The notes beneath the pieces were generated by a model, which had not been told where the DNA came from, did not search any database, and saw nothing but the letters and a program-made list of their open reading frames with translations. The position numbers were made by a program, and so were the translations under genes. Below, in pieces: positions 1-8,217 of a stretch of DNA of 16,069 bases (within the stretch, counting starts at the first letter, position 1; every line of letters starts with the position of its first letter). Source of the stretch: Bacteroides sp. UBA1773 (GTDB lineage Bacteria; Bacteroidota; Bacteroidia; Bacteroidales; Bacteroidaceae); contig DCGR01000095.1 in NCBI GenBank assembly GCA_002315285.1, forward strand, positions 1,619 to 17,687, read 5' to 3'.

Positions 1-48
1 GACCCACTGATTAAGAGTCAGTTGCTCTACCAACTGAGCTAAGGGTGC
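1..48 (-). tRNA. tRNA-Lys (anticodon CTT), 5' part only
   Basis: Read on the minus strand, the sequence gives a 7-nt acceptor 5' strand (GCACCCT), TA, a D-arm GCTC...GAGC, and an anticodon arm ACTGA-CTCTTAA-TCAGT. The loop places the anticodon at CTT, which reads the lysine codon AAG. The gene runs off the left edge, so the variable loop, T-arm and 3' acceptor strand are not visible. It is preceded by a well-formed Bacteroidetes promoter at 88-119, so it appears to be transcribed from its own start with a leader of roughly 30 bases. The identity is secure from the anticodon arm. Whether more tRNAs follow in the same transcript cannot be seen. Confidence 0.93.
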
Positions 49-87
49 AACTTCGTTGGAAATTTCTTTCCTTCTTGTTTGCGGGTG

Positions 88-119
88 CAAAGGTATGATG
101 TTTTTTTGAGCCTGCCAAA
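88..119 (-). promoter_or_regulatory. Bacteroidetes-type promoter for tRNA-Lys
   Basis: On the minus strand, TTTG at 119-116 and TACCTTTG at 95-88 match the -33 (TTTG) and -7 (TAnnTTTG) elements of the Bacteroidetes primary sigma factor, with a 20-base spacer. The start would fall near position 80, about 30 bases before the tRNA 5' end. The elements are seen directly; promoter activity is inferred. Confidence 0.8.
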
Positions 120-147
120 TGTTTTTGATGTTTTTTTGCGAGAAACA

Positions 148-954
148 TCAAAATTCGTATAAACTGGAGGGTGTCGTACGCTTCAGTGCGGTCAGTTCGA
201 CTTCTTTCCCTACGCAGATGCCGTGCGAACGGAGTTCCAATTCCACGGTTTTGTAGGCAAGTTCGGGGTGGTTGTTGTCTTTGCTGAGGTGGCACAGCCA
301 AATGTGATGAAGGTGCTCGCTGATGTTTTCGGCAAGGAAGCGTGCGGTGTCGTGATTGCCCAAATGTCCGGTGGGGCTCTTGATTCTCTCCTTGAGATGT
401 GGCGGATAGGGACCCATGGCAAGCATCTCCTCATCGTAATTGGCCTCGATGATGAGGTAGTTGGCCTTACGGATGTAATGGGCTGCAACATCGGTGATCT
501 CGCCGATGTCGGTGAGGAAAGAGAAAGTCCGTCCGTCTATTTCAATGCAGTAGCCCACGTTGTCGATGGCATCGTGGGGAACGGGAAAGGGGGTGATGGT
601 AAAATCGCGGAACCGGAAGGGCTTTTCCTTCTCGACGACATATTGCATCATGGCAGGGATTTTCTCGCTGATGCAATAGTTTTGGTTGATGCCTTGATGG
701 ACGAGTTGGGTGGTGTAGATGGGGAGGTATAGCTTGTTGGCCAGTGCGCTCAGGGCTTTGATATGGTCGGCATGGTCGTGGGTCACGAAAACGGCCCGGA
801 CCTTTTCCTCAAGCGATATGCCAACGTCCTTGAGGCTCTTCTTGATGGTGCGTGCCGGCAGGCCTGCATCAATGAGAATGCCGTAGTTGTCGGTGCCAAG
901 ATAGTAGGAGTTTCCGCTACTTCCGCTTCCTAAACTTATAAATTTTATCTTCAT
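148..954 (-). CDS. MBL-fold metallohydrolase, YycJ/WalJ-like
   Basis: A 268-residue cytosolic protein of the metallo-beta-lactamase fold, closest in motifs to the YycJ/WalJ (VicX) group. It opens with the strand FISLGSGSSGNSYYL typical of that group. The metal-binding motif THDHADH is at residues 58-64. Further likely ligands are H127 (in PVPHDA), D149 (in FLTDIG) and H222 in the CHLSKDNN segment near 221-228. The fold therefore looks complete and able to bind two metal ions. In Firmicutes, yycJ lies with the WalRK two-component genes and its product has been linked to DNA repair or exonuclease activity. No such partner is present here, so the substrate is unknown. The ATG at 954 gives the family-typical start (MKIKFISLGS). 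A possible -7 element lies 27-34 bases upstream. The stop is 28 bases from the tRNA promoter, and no convincing terminator is seen. Confidence 0.9.
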   Translation of the reverse strand: MKIKFISLGSGSSGNSYYLGTDNYGILIDAGLPARTIKKSLKDVGISLEEKVRAVFVTHDHADHIKALSALANKLYLPIYTTQLVHQGINQNYCISEKIPAMMQYVVEKEKPFRFRDFTITPFPVPHDAIDNVGYCIEIDGRTFSFLTDIGEITDVAAHYIRKANYLIIEANYDEEMLAMGPYPPHLKERIKSPTGHLGNHDTARFLAENISEHLHHIWLCHLSKDNNHPELAYKTVELELRSHGICVGKEVELTALKRTTPSSLYEF

Positions 955-980
955 TTGCCTTGTATCATTGTTTCGGGCTG

Positions 981-988
981 CAAAGATA
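981..988 (-). promoter_or_regulatory. Possible -7 element for the MBL-fold gene
   Basis: On the minus strand, TATCTTTG at 988-981 fits TAnnTTTG and lies 27 bases before the ATG at 954. There is no good TTTG at the expected distance upstream (around 1008-1012), so this is weaker than the other promoters here. The rest of the 955-1162 gap shows nothing I can assign: no terminator for marC and no believable small gene. Confidence 0.4.
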
Positions 989-1162
989 TAAAAAATAGGC
1001 CAATCGACCTACACTGTTGCGTGAAATAACGCTAATGGTTGTTGCCGAATTGAAAAAAGGGACTGACCAAGGCTGCTTCTGACTTTTGGCGAAGACGAAA
1101 ATGGGTATGTTGGCTGATGCCTGAAGGGCGAAAGCTGACAAGCTGTTGTGGCTATGGTTCCG

Positions 1163-1756
1163 TCATATCTGATGTATGAGTTGGGTGATGTTGACAGTGA
1201 ACATGCGGGCTGCCATGGCAAGCAGGATGAAGCCGAAAAACTTGCGGATGATGTAAATGGCTGTGGTGCTGACAATCTGTTGTATCCGTTCGGTCATCCG
1301 GAGTACGATGTAAACCACTATCATGTTGAGGAGCAAGGCAAGCAGGATGTTGATGTCGGCATATTCGGCACGCAACGAGAGCAACGTGGTGAACGCACCG
1401 ACACCGGCAATGAGCGGGAATACCAACGGCACGATGGCACTCCGCTTGGATGGGCCATTGTTCTTGAATATCTCCACATCGAGAATCATCTCGAGTGCCA
1501 GGCAGAACAGAACCATTGAGCCGGCTACGGCAAACGAACTCTTATCGACCTGAAACAGGCGCAGGAGCATGTCGCCCGCATAGAAGAACGCGAAGAGAAT
1601 GATTGCCGACAGCGAGGCCGTCTTTTTGGCGTTGACGTTCATCCCTTTCTCGCGTAACGAGATGATGATGGGCACAGAACCGATGATGTCGATGATGGCA
1701 AATAGTACCAGAAAGGCACTTGCCAATTGTTGTAGATTGATATTGGTGAATGTCAT
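1163..1756 (-). CDS. MarC family integral membrane protein (UPF0056)
   Basis: A 197-residue inner-membrane protein with six hydrophobic spans, at about residues 8-30, 47-68, 74-94, 106-128, 134-154 and 170-188. Two MarC-family signatures are visible: AIIDIIGSVPI in span 1 and VPLVFPLIAGVGAFTT in span 4 (109-124). Family function is unknown; the old link to multiple antibiotic resistance in E. coli MarC was not upheld. The frame stays open upstream to 2002, but the ATG at 1756 (MTFTNINLQQ) is chosen. It starts just before the first membrane span, gives the usual family length and lies downstream of the promoter at 1811-1842. The extra 82 upstream codons would overlap the divergent glycogen synthase gene and look non-coding. 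It is probably monocistronic. Confidence 0.9.
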   Translation of the reverse strand: MTFTNINLQQLASAFLVLFAIIDIIGSVPIIISLREKGMNVNAKKTASLSAIILFAFFYAGDMLLRLFQVDKSSFAVAGSMVLFCLALEMILDVEIFKNNGPSKRSAIVPLVFPLIAGVGAFTTLLSLRAEYADINILLALLLNMIVVYIVLRMTERIQQIVSTTAIYIIRKFFGFILLAMAARMFTVNITQLIHQI

Positions 1757-1810
1757 TGTGATGAAATGTGAATGTTTTAATATGATTAGGTCTGTTTTTT
1801 TTTGAAAATG

Positions 1811-1842
1811 CAAAATTATACAGTTTTTAATCATCTGCCAAA
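1811..1842 (-). promoter_or_regulatory. Bacteroidetes-type promoter for marC
   Basis: On the minus strand, TTTG at 1842-1839 and TAATTTTG at 1818-1811 are separated by 20 bases, matching the -33/-7 consensus. The transcript would start around 1804, leaving a leader of about 48 bases before the ATG at 1756. It stands back to back with the promoter of the glycogen synthase gene. Confidence 0.8.
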
Positions 1843-1858
1843 GAAAAGGGAGGAAAAA

Positions 1859-1890
1859 TTTGTGTAATTGGCAATTGATTTCTATTTTTG
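1859..1890 (+). promoter_or_regulatory. Bacteroidetes-type promoter for the glycogen operon
   Basis: TTTG at 1859-1862 and TATTTTTG at 1883-1890 are separated by 20 bases and match the -33/-7 consensus. The expected start is near 1897, so the leader before the ATG at 1913 is only about 16 bases. This makes attenuation or a riboswitch unlikely here. Confidence 0.8.
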
Positions 1891-1912
1891 TCGGATAAAA
1901 TGAAGTGAGTAG

Positions 1913-3568
1913 ATGAAATTTTTGAAACCGGATTATGTTTTTGAGGTCAGCTGGGAGGTTTGCCACAAGATGGGTGGAATATACACGGTACTTTCCACGC
2001 ATGCGAAAACCTTGCAGAACCTGTTTGCCGATAAAGTGATATTCATCGGACCTGATTTCGCGGATGTGGCTTCGAATGAGTCGTTTATGGAAGATGAAAC
2101 CCTTTTCTGCTCATGGCGCAAACATGCGGTGGAGTACGAAGACTTGAAAGTAAAGGTGGGCCGTTGGAATGTTCCTGGTTCACCTATTGCCCTATTGGTG
2201 GATTTCAATCCGTTCTTTGTCCGGAAGAATGAGTGGTATGGCAAGATGTGGGAATGGTATGGCGTAGATTCGTTGCATTCCTATGGCGATTATGATGAGG
2301 CCTCCATGTTCTCCTTGGCTGCTGCCAGAGTGGCGGAGAGCTTTTACCTTTTCGAAATGAAATCGAAAGGCGACCTCGTGTATCAGGCACATGAGTGGAT
2401 GACGGGCATGGGAGCCTTGTACTTGCAACATCAGTTGCCTCAGGTGGCCACCGTATTCACCACGCATGCCACCTCGATAGGCAGAAGCATTGCGGGCAAC
2501 ATGAAGCCTCTTTACGATTATATGCAGGGCTACAATGGCGACCAGATGGCTCGAGAACTGAACATGGAAGCCAAACATTCGATAGAGAAGCAGACTGCCC
2601 TTCATGTGGATTGCTTCACAACCGTGAGCGAAATCACGAACCGTGAGTGCCGACAGTTGCTGGAACGTGAAGCCGATGTGGTGCTTCCCAATGGGTTCGA
2701 GGCTGATTTCGTGCCCAAAGGAAGATTGTTGGGGCAGAAACGCAAAGAGGCTCGTGCCAGAATGTTGGCAGTGGCGAATGCTCTGATAGGAACCAATCTG
2801 GATGACTCGACGCTGATAGTGGGCACAAGTGGCAGGTATGAATTCAAGAACAAGGGGCAGGATGTGTTTCTGGAGGCCATGAGCCGATTGCGTGGTGATG
2901 ACAGACTGCAACGGAATGTGCTGGCTTTTATGGCTGTGCCTGCTTGGAGTGGCGATGCCCGTCAGGATGTGAAGCAGCGATTGGATCGGGGCGAACTGGG
3001 CAGTTTCCCGCTGGAATGTCCGGTGCTGACTCATTGGCTGCATAATATGGATGATGACAGGGCTTTGGGCATGATGCGCTATCTGAACATGATGAATCAG
3101 CGTGACTCTAGGGTGTGGGTGGTGTTCGTGCCGTGTTATCTGGACGGTCATGATGGTGTGATCAACCTATCGTATTATGATTGGATTGAGGGTTGCGACC
3201 TTTGTGTGTTTCCCTCGTACTATGAGCCCTGGGGTTATACACCATTGGAGAGCATCGCATTCAAGGTGCCGGCTGTGACGACTGACTTGGCCGGATTTGG
3301 CCGTTGGGTGAATGATACCTGCGGGCATGAAGCGGAACTGGCCGATGGTGTGAAGGTAATCCATCGCACCGACGGAAACTACTGGCAGGTGGCGGAGGAT
3401 GTGAAGAACGTGACCGTACAGTTTGCCGGATTCAATGAAGTGCAAGTGACGGAAGTGAGGAAGGCTTCGGCTGCCTTGGCAGAAAAAGCGTTGTGGAAAC
3501 ATTTCATCAAGTACTACTTGGAGGCGTACGATTGTGCTTTGAGGCATAGGGACGAAAGGACAAAATGA
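1913..3568 (+). CDS. Glycogen synthase, eukaryotic-type (GT3 family)
   Basis: A 551-residue cytosolic glycosyltransferase that elongates alpha-1,4-glucan from a nucleotide-sugar donor. It resembles the GT3 (yeast/animal) glycogen synthases, not bacterial GlgA of GT5. Near the N-terminus, FEVSWEVCHKMGGIYTV (residues 10-26) carries the donor-binding Gly-Gly. TTHATSIGR is at 183-191. The GT-B acidic motif EPWGYTPLE has E438 and E446 in E-x7-E spacing, followed by TTDLAGFG, all as in GT3 enzymes. By family knowledge the donor is probably UDP-glucose; ADP-glucose use cannot be excluded from sequence. It is shorter than yeast Gsy2 and lacks the C-terminal phosphorylation tail. The glucan phosphorylase gene follows after 42 bases, so the two form an operon. 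No branching enzyme or debranching amylase gene is in the window. Confidence 0.93.
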   Translation: MKFLKPDYVFEVSWEVCHKMGGIYTVLSTHAKTLQNLFADKVIFIGPDFADVASNESFMEDETLFCSWRKHAVEYEDLKVKVGRWNVPGSPIALLVDFNPFFVRKNEWYGKMWEWYGVDSLHSYGDYDEASMFSLAAARVAESFYLFEMKSKGDLVYQAHEWMTGMGALYLQHQLPQVATVFTTHATSIGRSIAGNMKPLYDYMQGYNGDQMARELNMEAKHSIEKQTALHVDCFTTVSEITNRECRQLLEREADVVLPNGFEADFVPKGRLLGQKRKEARARMLAVANALIGTNLDDSTLIVGTSGRYEFKNKGQDVFLEAMSRLRGDDRLQRNVLAFMAVPAWSGDARQDVKQRLDRGELGSFPLECPVLTHWLHNMDDDRALGMMRYLNMMNQRDSRVWVVFVPCYLDGHDGVINLSYYDWIEGCDLCVFPSYYEPWGYTPLESIAFKVPAVTTDLAGFGRWVNDTCGHEAELADGVKVIHRTDGNYWQVAEDVKNVTVQFAGFNEVQVTEVRKASAALAEKALWKHFIKYYLEAYDCALRHRDERTK

Positions 3569-3610
3569 GATAATCGGAACAATTGGAAAAAAACAAAAAA
3601 AGTTTGACAG

Positions 3611-6178
3611 ATGAAACTTAAAATTAGCAACACGAATGCTCCAGTGTGGAAGGAAGTGACAGTGAAGTCGCACATTCCCGAGGCGCTGATGAAACTGGAA
3701 GAGTTAGCACACAATGTGTGGTGGGCCTGGAATTACGAAGCCCGTCATTTATTCGAATCGTTGGATTCTGAACTGTGGGAGGAGTCGGGTGAGAATCCTG
3801 TCCTGTTGCTGGAAAAAATCAGCTACGAGAAATTGGAAACATTGGCTCAGGATGCGACGTTGCTGCAGCGTATGAACGAGGTGTATGACAAATTCACGGC
3901 TTACATGCAGGAACCTCCTCGCACAGACCGTGCATCGGTGGCTTATTTTTGCATGGAATATGGCTTGACCCATGTGCTGAAAATTTATTCGGGCGGTCTG
4001 GGCATTCTTGCGGGTGATTACATGAAGGAGGCCTCGGACAGCAATGTGGACATGTGTGGTGTCGGCTTCTTGTACCGTTATGGCTATTTTACCCAAAGCC
4101 TTTCAATGGACGGACAACAGATTGCCAACTATGAACCTCAGAACTTCAACGAATTGCCGTTGGTGCAGGTGCTTGACGAGACGGGGAAGCCATTGGTGCT
4201 TGATGTGCCTTACTTGGATTATTTCGTGCACGCTTACGTGTGGAAGGTACAGGTGGGTCGGGTGCCGTTATATCTGATGGATACTGACAATGAGCTGAAC
4301 AGTGAATACGACCGTCCGATTACCCATCAACTTTATGGTGGCGACTGGGAGAACCGCATGAAGCAGGAGATATTGTTGGGCATTGGTGGTGTGTTGCTCT
4401 TGAAACGTCTTGGCATCAAGAAAGACATTTATCACTGCAACGAAGGACATGCGGCCTTGTGTAATCTGCAGCGTTTGTGTGATTATATAGAGGAGGAGCA
4501 TTTGAGCTTCAATGAGGCTCTTGAGGTGGTCCGCTCTTCTTCGCTCTATACTGTCCACACTCCGGTTCCTGCCGGCCATGACTATTTCGATGAGGGTCTT
4601 TTCGGAAAGTATATGGGTGGTTATGCCCATCGCTTGGGTATCAGCTGGGGCGAACTGATGGATATGGGACGTACCAATCCGGGTGATTGTGGCGAGCGAT
4701 TCTGCATGAGCACCTTTGCATGCAACACTTGCCAGGAAGTGAATGGAGTGAGCTGGCTGCATGGAAAGGTTTCGCAGAAAATGTTCTCGGGCATTTGGAA
4801 AGGTTATTTCCCTGAGGAAAGCCATGTGGGTTATGTCACCAATGGTGTGCATTACCCATCGTGGGCATCACGTGAATGGCAGTTCATCTATCATAAATAT
4901 TTCCCCAAGGAGCATCTGAATGACCAATCGAATGAACAGATCTGGGAACACATTTATGATGTGCCCGATGAGGAAATCTGGAACTCACGTATGGCTGCGA
5001 AGCGTAGGCTGGTGGATTACATACGCAAGGAGTTTGCACGCGACTGGCTGAAGAACCAGGGGGATCCGGCTCGTATCGTGTCACTGCTCGACAAGATAAA
5101 CCCCAATGCGTTGATTATTGGTTTTGCCCGTCGTTTTGCTACATACAAGCGTGCACATCTGTTGTTTACCGACCTTGAACGCTTGTCGCAGATCGTGAAT
5201 AATCCGCAATATCCCGTCCAGTTCATTTTTGCCGGGAAGGCGCATCCACATGATGGAGCAGGACAGGGGTTGATCAAGCAGATCATAGAAATAAGCCGTC
5301 GTCCGGAGTTCATCGGAAAAATAATTTTCTTGGAAAACTATGACATTCGTCTGGCACGTCGCCTTGTGTCGGGAGTGGATATCTGGATGAATACACCGAC
5401 ACGACCACTTGAGGCTTCAGGTACGTCGGGCGAGAAGGCTCTGATGAATGGAGTGCTCAACCTCTCTGTGCTCGATGGCTGGTGGCTCGAGGGCTATCGT
5501 GAGGGCGCAGGATGGGCTCTCACAGAGAAACGTACGTATGAGAATCAGTCATATCAGGACCAGTTGGATGCAACCACCATTTACAGTTTGTTAGAAAAGG
5601 AAATACAACCTCTGTACTATGCCCGCAATGCCAAGAGCTATAGTGAAGGGTGGGTGCGTACGGTGAAAAACAGTATTGCGCACATTGCTCCTCACTACAC
5701 GATGAAACGCCAACTTGACGATTATTACGACCGTTTCTATAACAAGGAGGCACAGCGTAATCGCGCTCTCGTGGCAGACAACTTTGCAAAGGCCAAGGAA
5801 ATTGCCGCTTGGAAAGAGCGTGTGGCTGAGGTTTGGGATAGCATTTCCATCGTATCATCAAATTTATCGGAAGAACTTGGAAACGCACATATTGAAAGTG
5901 GTAGAGAATATTTAGGCACGTTTGTCGTCGATGAGAAAGGCCTTGATGATGCAATCGGATTGGAGGTTGTAACGTTGACACGGGATGCTGATGGCAAGGA
6001 CTGCATTTACAGTGTCGAACCGCTCACCATGGTTAGGCGTGAAGGTAACCTGCATACGTTCTCTCTGAAATATGGCGTGTCGAATGCAGGCAATTACCGT
6101 ATATGTCTTCGTATGTATCCGAAGAATGCGGATCTGCCTTATCGTCAGGACTTCTGCTATGTGCGTTGGTTCATGTAG
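3611..6178 (+). CDS. Alpha-glucan phosphorylase (GT35, DUF3417-containing)
   Basis: An 855-residue cytosolic, PLP-dependent enzyme that releases glucose-1-phosphate from glycogen or maltodextrin using phosphate. The N-terminal ~100 residues match the DUF3417 domain of the short bacterial/archaeal-type phosphorylases (ELAHNVWWAWNYEAR near 31-45). The catalytic region follows, with YFCMEYGL, LGILAGDYMKEASD and GYVTNGVHYPSW. The PLP site lies in EASGTSGEKALMNG (from E601), making K609 the expected Schiff-base lysine. A C-terminal tail of about 130 residues (EELGNAHIESG... onward) looks like an added beta-rich domain. It is co-transcribed with the glycogen synthase gene. The ATG at 3611 is preceded by an A-rich stretch and no Shine-Dalgarno. 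The gene ends 227 bases from the convergent ygiQ. Confidence 0.94.
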   Translation: MKLKISNTNAPVWKEVTVKSHIPEALMKLEELAHNVWWAWNYEARHLFESLDSELWEESGENPVLLLEKISYEKLETLAQDATLLQRMNEVYDKFTAYMQEPPRTDRASVAYFCMEYGLTHVLKIYSGGLGILAGDYMKEASDSNVDMCGVGFLYRYGYFTQSLSMDGQQIANYEPQNFNELPLVQVLDETGKPLVLDVPYLDYFVHAYVWKVQVGRVPLYLMDTDNELNSEYDRPITHQLYGGDWENRMKQEILLGIGGVLLLKRLGIKKDIYHCNEGHAALCNLQRLCDYIEEEHLSFNEALEVVRSSSLYTVHTPVPAGHDYFDEGLFGKYMGGYAHRLGISWGELMDMGRTNPGDCGERFCMSTFACNTCQEVNGVSWLHGKVSQKMFSGIWKGYFPEESHVGYVTNGVHYPSWASREWQFIYHKYFPKEHLNDQSNEQIWEHIYDVPDEEIWNSRMAAKRRLVDYIRKEFARDWLKNQGDPARIVSLLDKINPNALIIGFARRFATYKRAHLLFTDLERLSQIVNNPQYPVQFIFAGKAHPHDGAGQGLIKQIIEISRRPEFIGKIIFLENYDIRLARRLVSGVDIWMNTPTRPLEASGTSGEKALMNGVLNLSVLDGWWLEGYREGAGWALTEKRTYENQSYQDQLDATTIYSLLEKEIQPLYYARNAKSYSEGWVRTVKNSIAHIAPHYTMKRQLDDYYDRFYNKEAQRNRALVADNFAKAKEIAAWKERVAEVWDSISIVSSNLSEELGNAHIESGREYLGTFVVDEKGLDDAIGLEVVTLTRDADGKDCIYSVEPLTMVRREGNLHTFSLKYGVSNAGNYRICLRMYPKNADLPYRQDFCYVRWFM

Positions 6179-6242
6179 CCATGTGACAGTGTAGGTGGCA
6201 ATGCTTGGGCGGACATTGAACCGGACAAGCATACAAAACGCA

Positions 6243-6275
6243 ACGGCCAGTCGCAACTTAAGCAGGACTGGCCGT
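6243..6275. terminator. Strong hairpin in the convergent glgP/ygiQ gap, probable terminator
   Basis: ACGGCCAGTC (6243-6252) and GACTGGCCGT (6266-6275) form a perfect 10-bp stem around a 13-base loop. It lies between two convergent genes. There is no T-run on the plus side. On the minus side the stem is followed by TGCGTTTTG, a weak U-tract, so it may serve ygiQ better than the phosphorylase gene. Three further hairpins flank it. Confidence 0.5.
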
Positions 6276-6405
6276 CGTGTGTAAGAATGCATTTCCAACG
6301 TGTCGGGCGGGAATGTCGCCTTGGCGAACGTGTTGTTGGCCAAGGAACTTGTCGTACAAGTGGCAGACTATCTGTTGGCATGAACGGGTGGTTGAGGCTC
6401 ACGAA

Positions 6406-8217
6406 TCAGTGATAGAGCTTGTCGATAAGGTCGTTACGGCCAATGCGCCGCAGTTCCTTGACGATGGCATTACGCTCTTCGGGCTTGTACCAGAAAAAAA
6501 ACATGCGTTGGGCCAGTTTCTCGTGTGCTGTCTTGGGAGAAACTACAGGTTTCAGCGTATAGGGATGGAAACCTGTGTAGAAGGTTTCGGTGGATATGGT
6601 CATGGGTGTCGGGGTGAAGTCCTGCACCTGCTCCAGGTGGAAATCCAATTGCTTGGTGATGACAGCCAGTTCTGCCATGTCTTCTTCCCTGCATCCCGGG
6701 TGGCTGCTGATGAAATAAGGAATGAGTTGCTGGTGTAAGCCCTCCGACTGGTTGATGCGGTCGAAAAGACGCTTGAAATCGTAGAACAGCTGGAACGATG
6801 GTTTGCGCATGAGCGAGAGCACTTGGTCGGAGGTGTGTTCGGGTGCTACCTTCAGGCGACCGCTCACATGACGGGTTATCAGTTCGCGGGTGTATTGTGT
6901 GGCAGAATGGTCTGTGTCATTGTTGCCGCTGCGATGAAGCAAAAGGTCGTAGCGTATGCCACTGCCGATGAACGACTTTTTGACCTCAGGCAATGCATCG
7001 ACTGCATGATAGATGTCGAGCAGGGGTTGGTGGCTTGTGTTGAGGTTGGGACAGACTTGGGGATGGATGCATGAGGGACGCTTGCAACGCTCACATTTCG
7101 ACTGGTCGGTACCTCGCATGGCATACATGTTGGCACTGGGACCTCCCAGATCTGAAATGTATCCTTTGAAATCGGGCATCTGGCACACGGCTTTCACCTC
7201 TTTCAGAATGCTTGCTTTCGATCGGCTTACGATGAACTTGCCTTGGTGGGCAGAGATGGTGCAGAATGCACATCCGCCAAAGCATCCGCGATGGAGGTTG
7301 ACGGAAAACCTGATCATGTCGTAGGCTGGAATGCGCTTGCCTTTGTACTTGGGGTGGGGCAGGCGTGTGTAGGGCAGATCGAAGGTGTGATCGAGTTCCT
7401 CGGTTGTCATAGGAGGATAGGGCGGATTGACCACTACCATCTGATGGCCTATGGGCTGGAGCAGGCGTGAGGCATGGTATTTGTTAGACTCTTCCTCGAT
7501 GTGACGGAAATTCTCGGCTTGCGAGAGTTTGTTGCCGAGGCATTCCTCATGACTGTGCAGAACGATGTCGGTTTGCTCTGGGGCGAATGTCGAGGTGAGA
7601 AAGGCCGTTTGTGGAATGTCGTGAGGCAGGGTAGCGTGTGCATCCAGATGGCGACAAATGGCGATGATGGGCTTTTCCCCCATGCCATACACCAGCAAGT
7701 CGGCTTTTGCCTCGACCAGTATGGACGGACGCAGGCCGTCTTGCCAATAATCGTAATGGGTGAGCCGACGCATGGAGGCTTCGATTCCACCTATCACGAC
7801 CGGCACATCGGGATAGAGGCGTTTCAGAATGTTGGCATACACGATGGTAGGATACTCAGGCCGCATGTCGTGACGTCCGTCGGGGGTATATGCGTCTTCG
7901 GAACGCAGACGCTTGTTGGCGGTGTACTTGTTCACCATGGAATCCATACATCCGGCCGATATGCCAAAGAACAAACGCGGACGACCCAGCTTGCGAAAAT
8001 CGCGCAGGTCGTCGCGCCAATTAGGCTGGGGAATAATGGCTACACGTAATCCTTCTGCCTCTATGACACGACCTATCACTGCCGCGCCGAAAGAGGGATG
8101 ATCCACATACGCATCGCCACTGAAAAGGATGACATCCAAATCGCTCCACCCTCTTAGTCCCACTTCCTTTTTTGTGGTAGGAAGGAAATCGGTAAGGTGG
8201 TGTTCAGACATGCTCAT
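6406..8217 (-). CDS. YgiQ family radical SAM protein (UPF0313)
   Basis: A radical S-adenosylmethionine protein of the YgiQ family, 603 residues from the start chosen here. The N-terminal half (GWSDLDVILFSGDAYVDHPSF onward) is the family's Radical_SAM_N domain. The [4Fe-4S]-binding CxxxCxxC is C312, C316 and C319 in HRGCFGGCAFC, followed by the core sequence TISAHQGKFIVSRS. A second Cys cluster (CERCKRPSCIHPQVCP) suggests another metal site. The C-terminal part matches the DUF3362-type tail. The reaction is unknown in any organism to my knowledge. A GTG at 8220 is in frame, but the ATG at 8217 is preferred because it shares one base with the upstream stop (TGATG), implying translational coupling. 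It is the last gene of a three-gene minus-strand operon. Confidence 0.92.
   Translation of the reverse strand: MSMSEHHLTDFLPTTKKEVGLRGWSDLDVILFSGDAYVDHPSFGAAVIGRVIEAEGLRVAIIPQPNWRDDLRDFRKLGRPRLFFGISAGCMDSMVNKYTANKRLRSEDAYTPDGRHDMRPEYPTIVYANILKRLYPDVPVVIGGIEASMRRLTHYDYWQDGLRPSILVEAKADLLVYGMGEKPIIAICRHLDAHATLPHDIPQTAFLTSTFAPEQTDIVLHSHEECLGNKLSQAENFRHIEEESNKYHASRLLQPIGHQMVVVNPPYPPMTTEELDHTFDLPYTRLPHPKYKGKRIPAYDMIRFSVNLHRGCFGGCAFCTISAHQGKFIVSRSKASILKEVKAVCQMPDFKGYISDLGGPSANMYAMRGTDQSKCERCKRPSCIHPQVCPNLNTSHQPLLDIYHAVDALPEVKKSFIGSGIRYDLLLHRSGNNDTDHSATQYTRELITRHVSGRLKVAPEHTSDQVLSLMRKPSFQLFYDFKRLFDRINQSEGLHQQLIPYFISSHPGCREEDMAELAVITKQLDFHLEQVQDFTPTPMTISTETFYTGFHPYTLKPVVSPKTAHEKLAQRMFFFWYKPEERNAIVKELRRIGRNDLIDKLYH

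Noticed and set aside
127..149. Inverted repeat GATGTTT/AAACATC as terminator of the MBL-fold gene
   Set aside because: On the minus strand it is followed by A-rich sequence, not a T-run, and the stem is AT-rich and overlaps the stop codon.
223..732. 169-codon open frame on the plus strand inside the MBL-fold gene
   Set aside because: It lies fully antisense to a gene with all its catalytic motifs and encodes no recognisable domain.
1757..2002. N-terminal extension of marC by 82 codons
   Set aside because: It would overlap the divergent glycogen synthase gene and cross both promoters. The MarC family begins at the ATG at 1756.
2192..3151. 319-codon open frame on the minus strand inside the glycogen synthase gene
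   Set aside because: His/Gln-rich, low-complexity translation with no domain; antisense to a well-supported gene.
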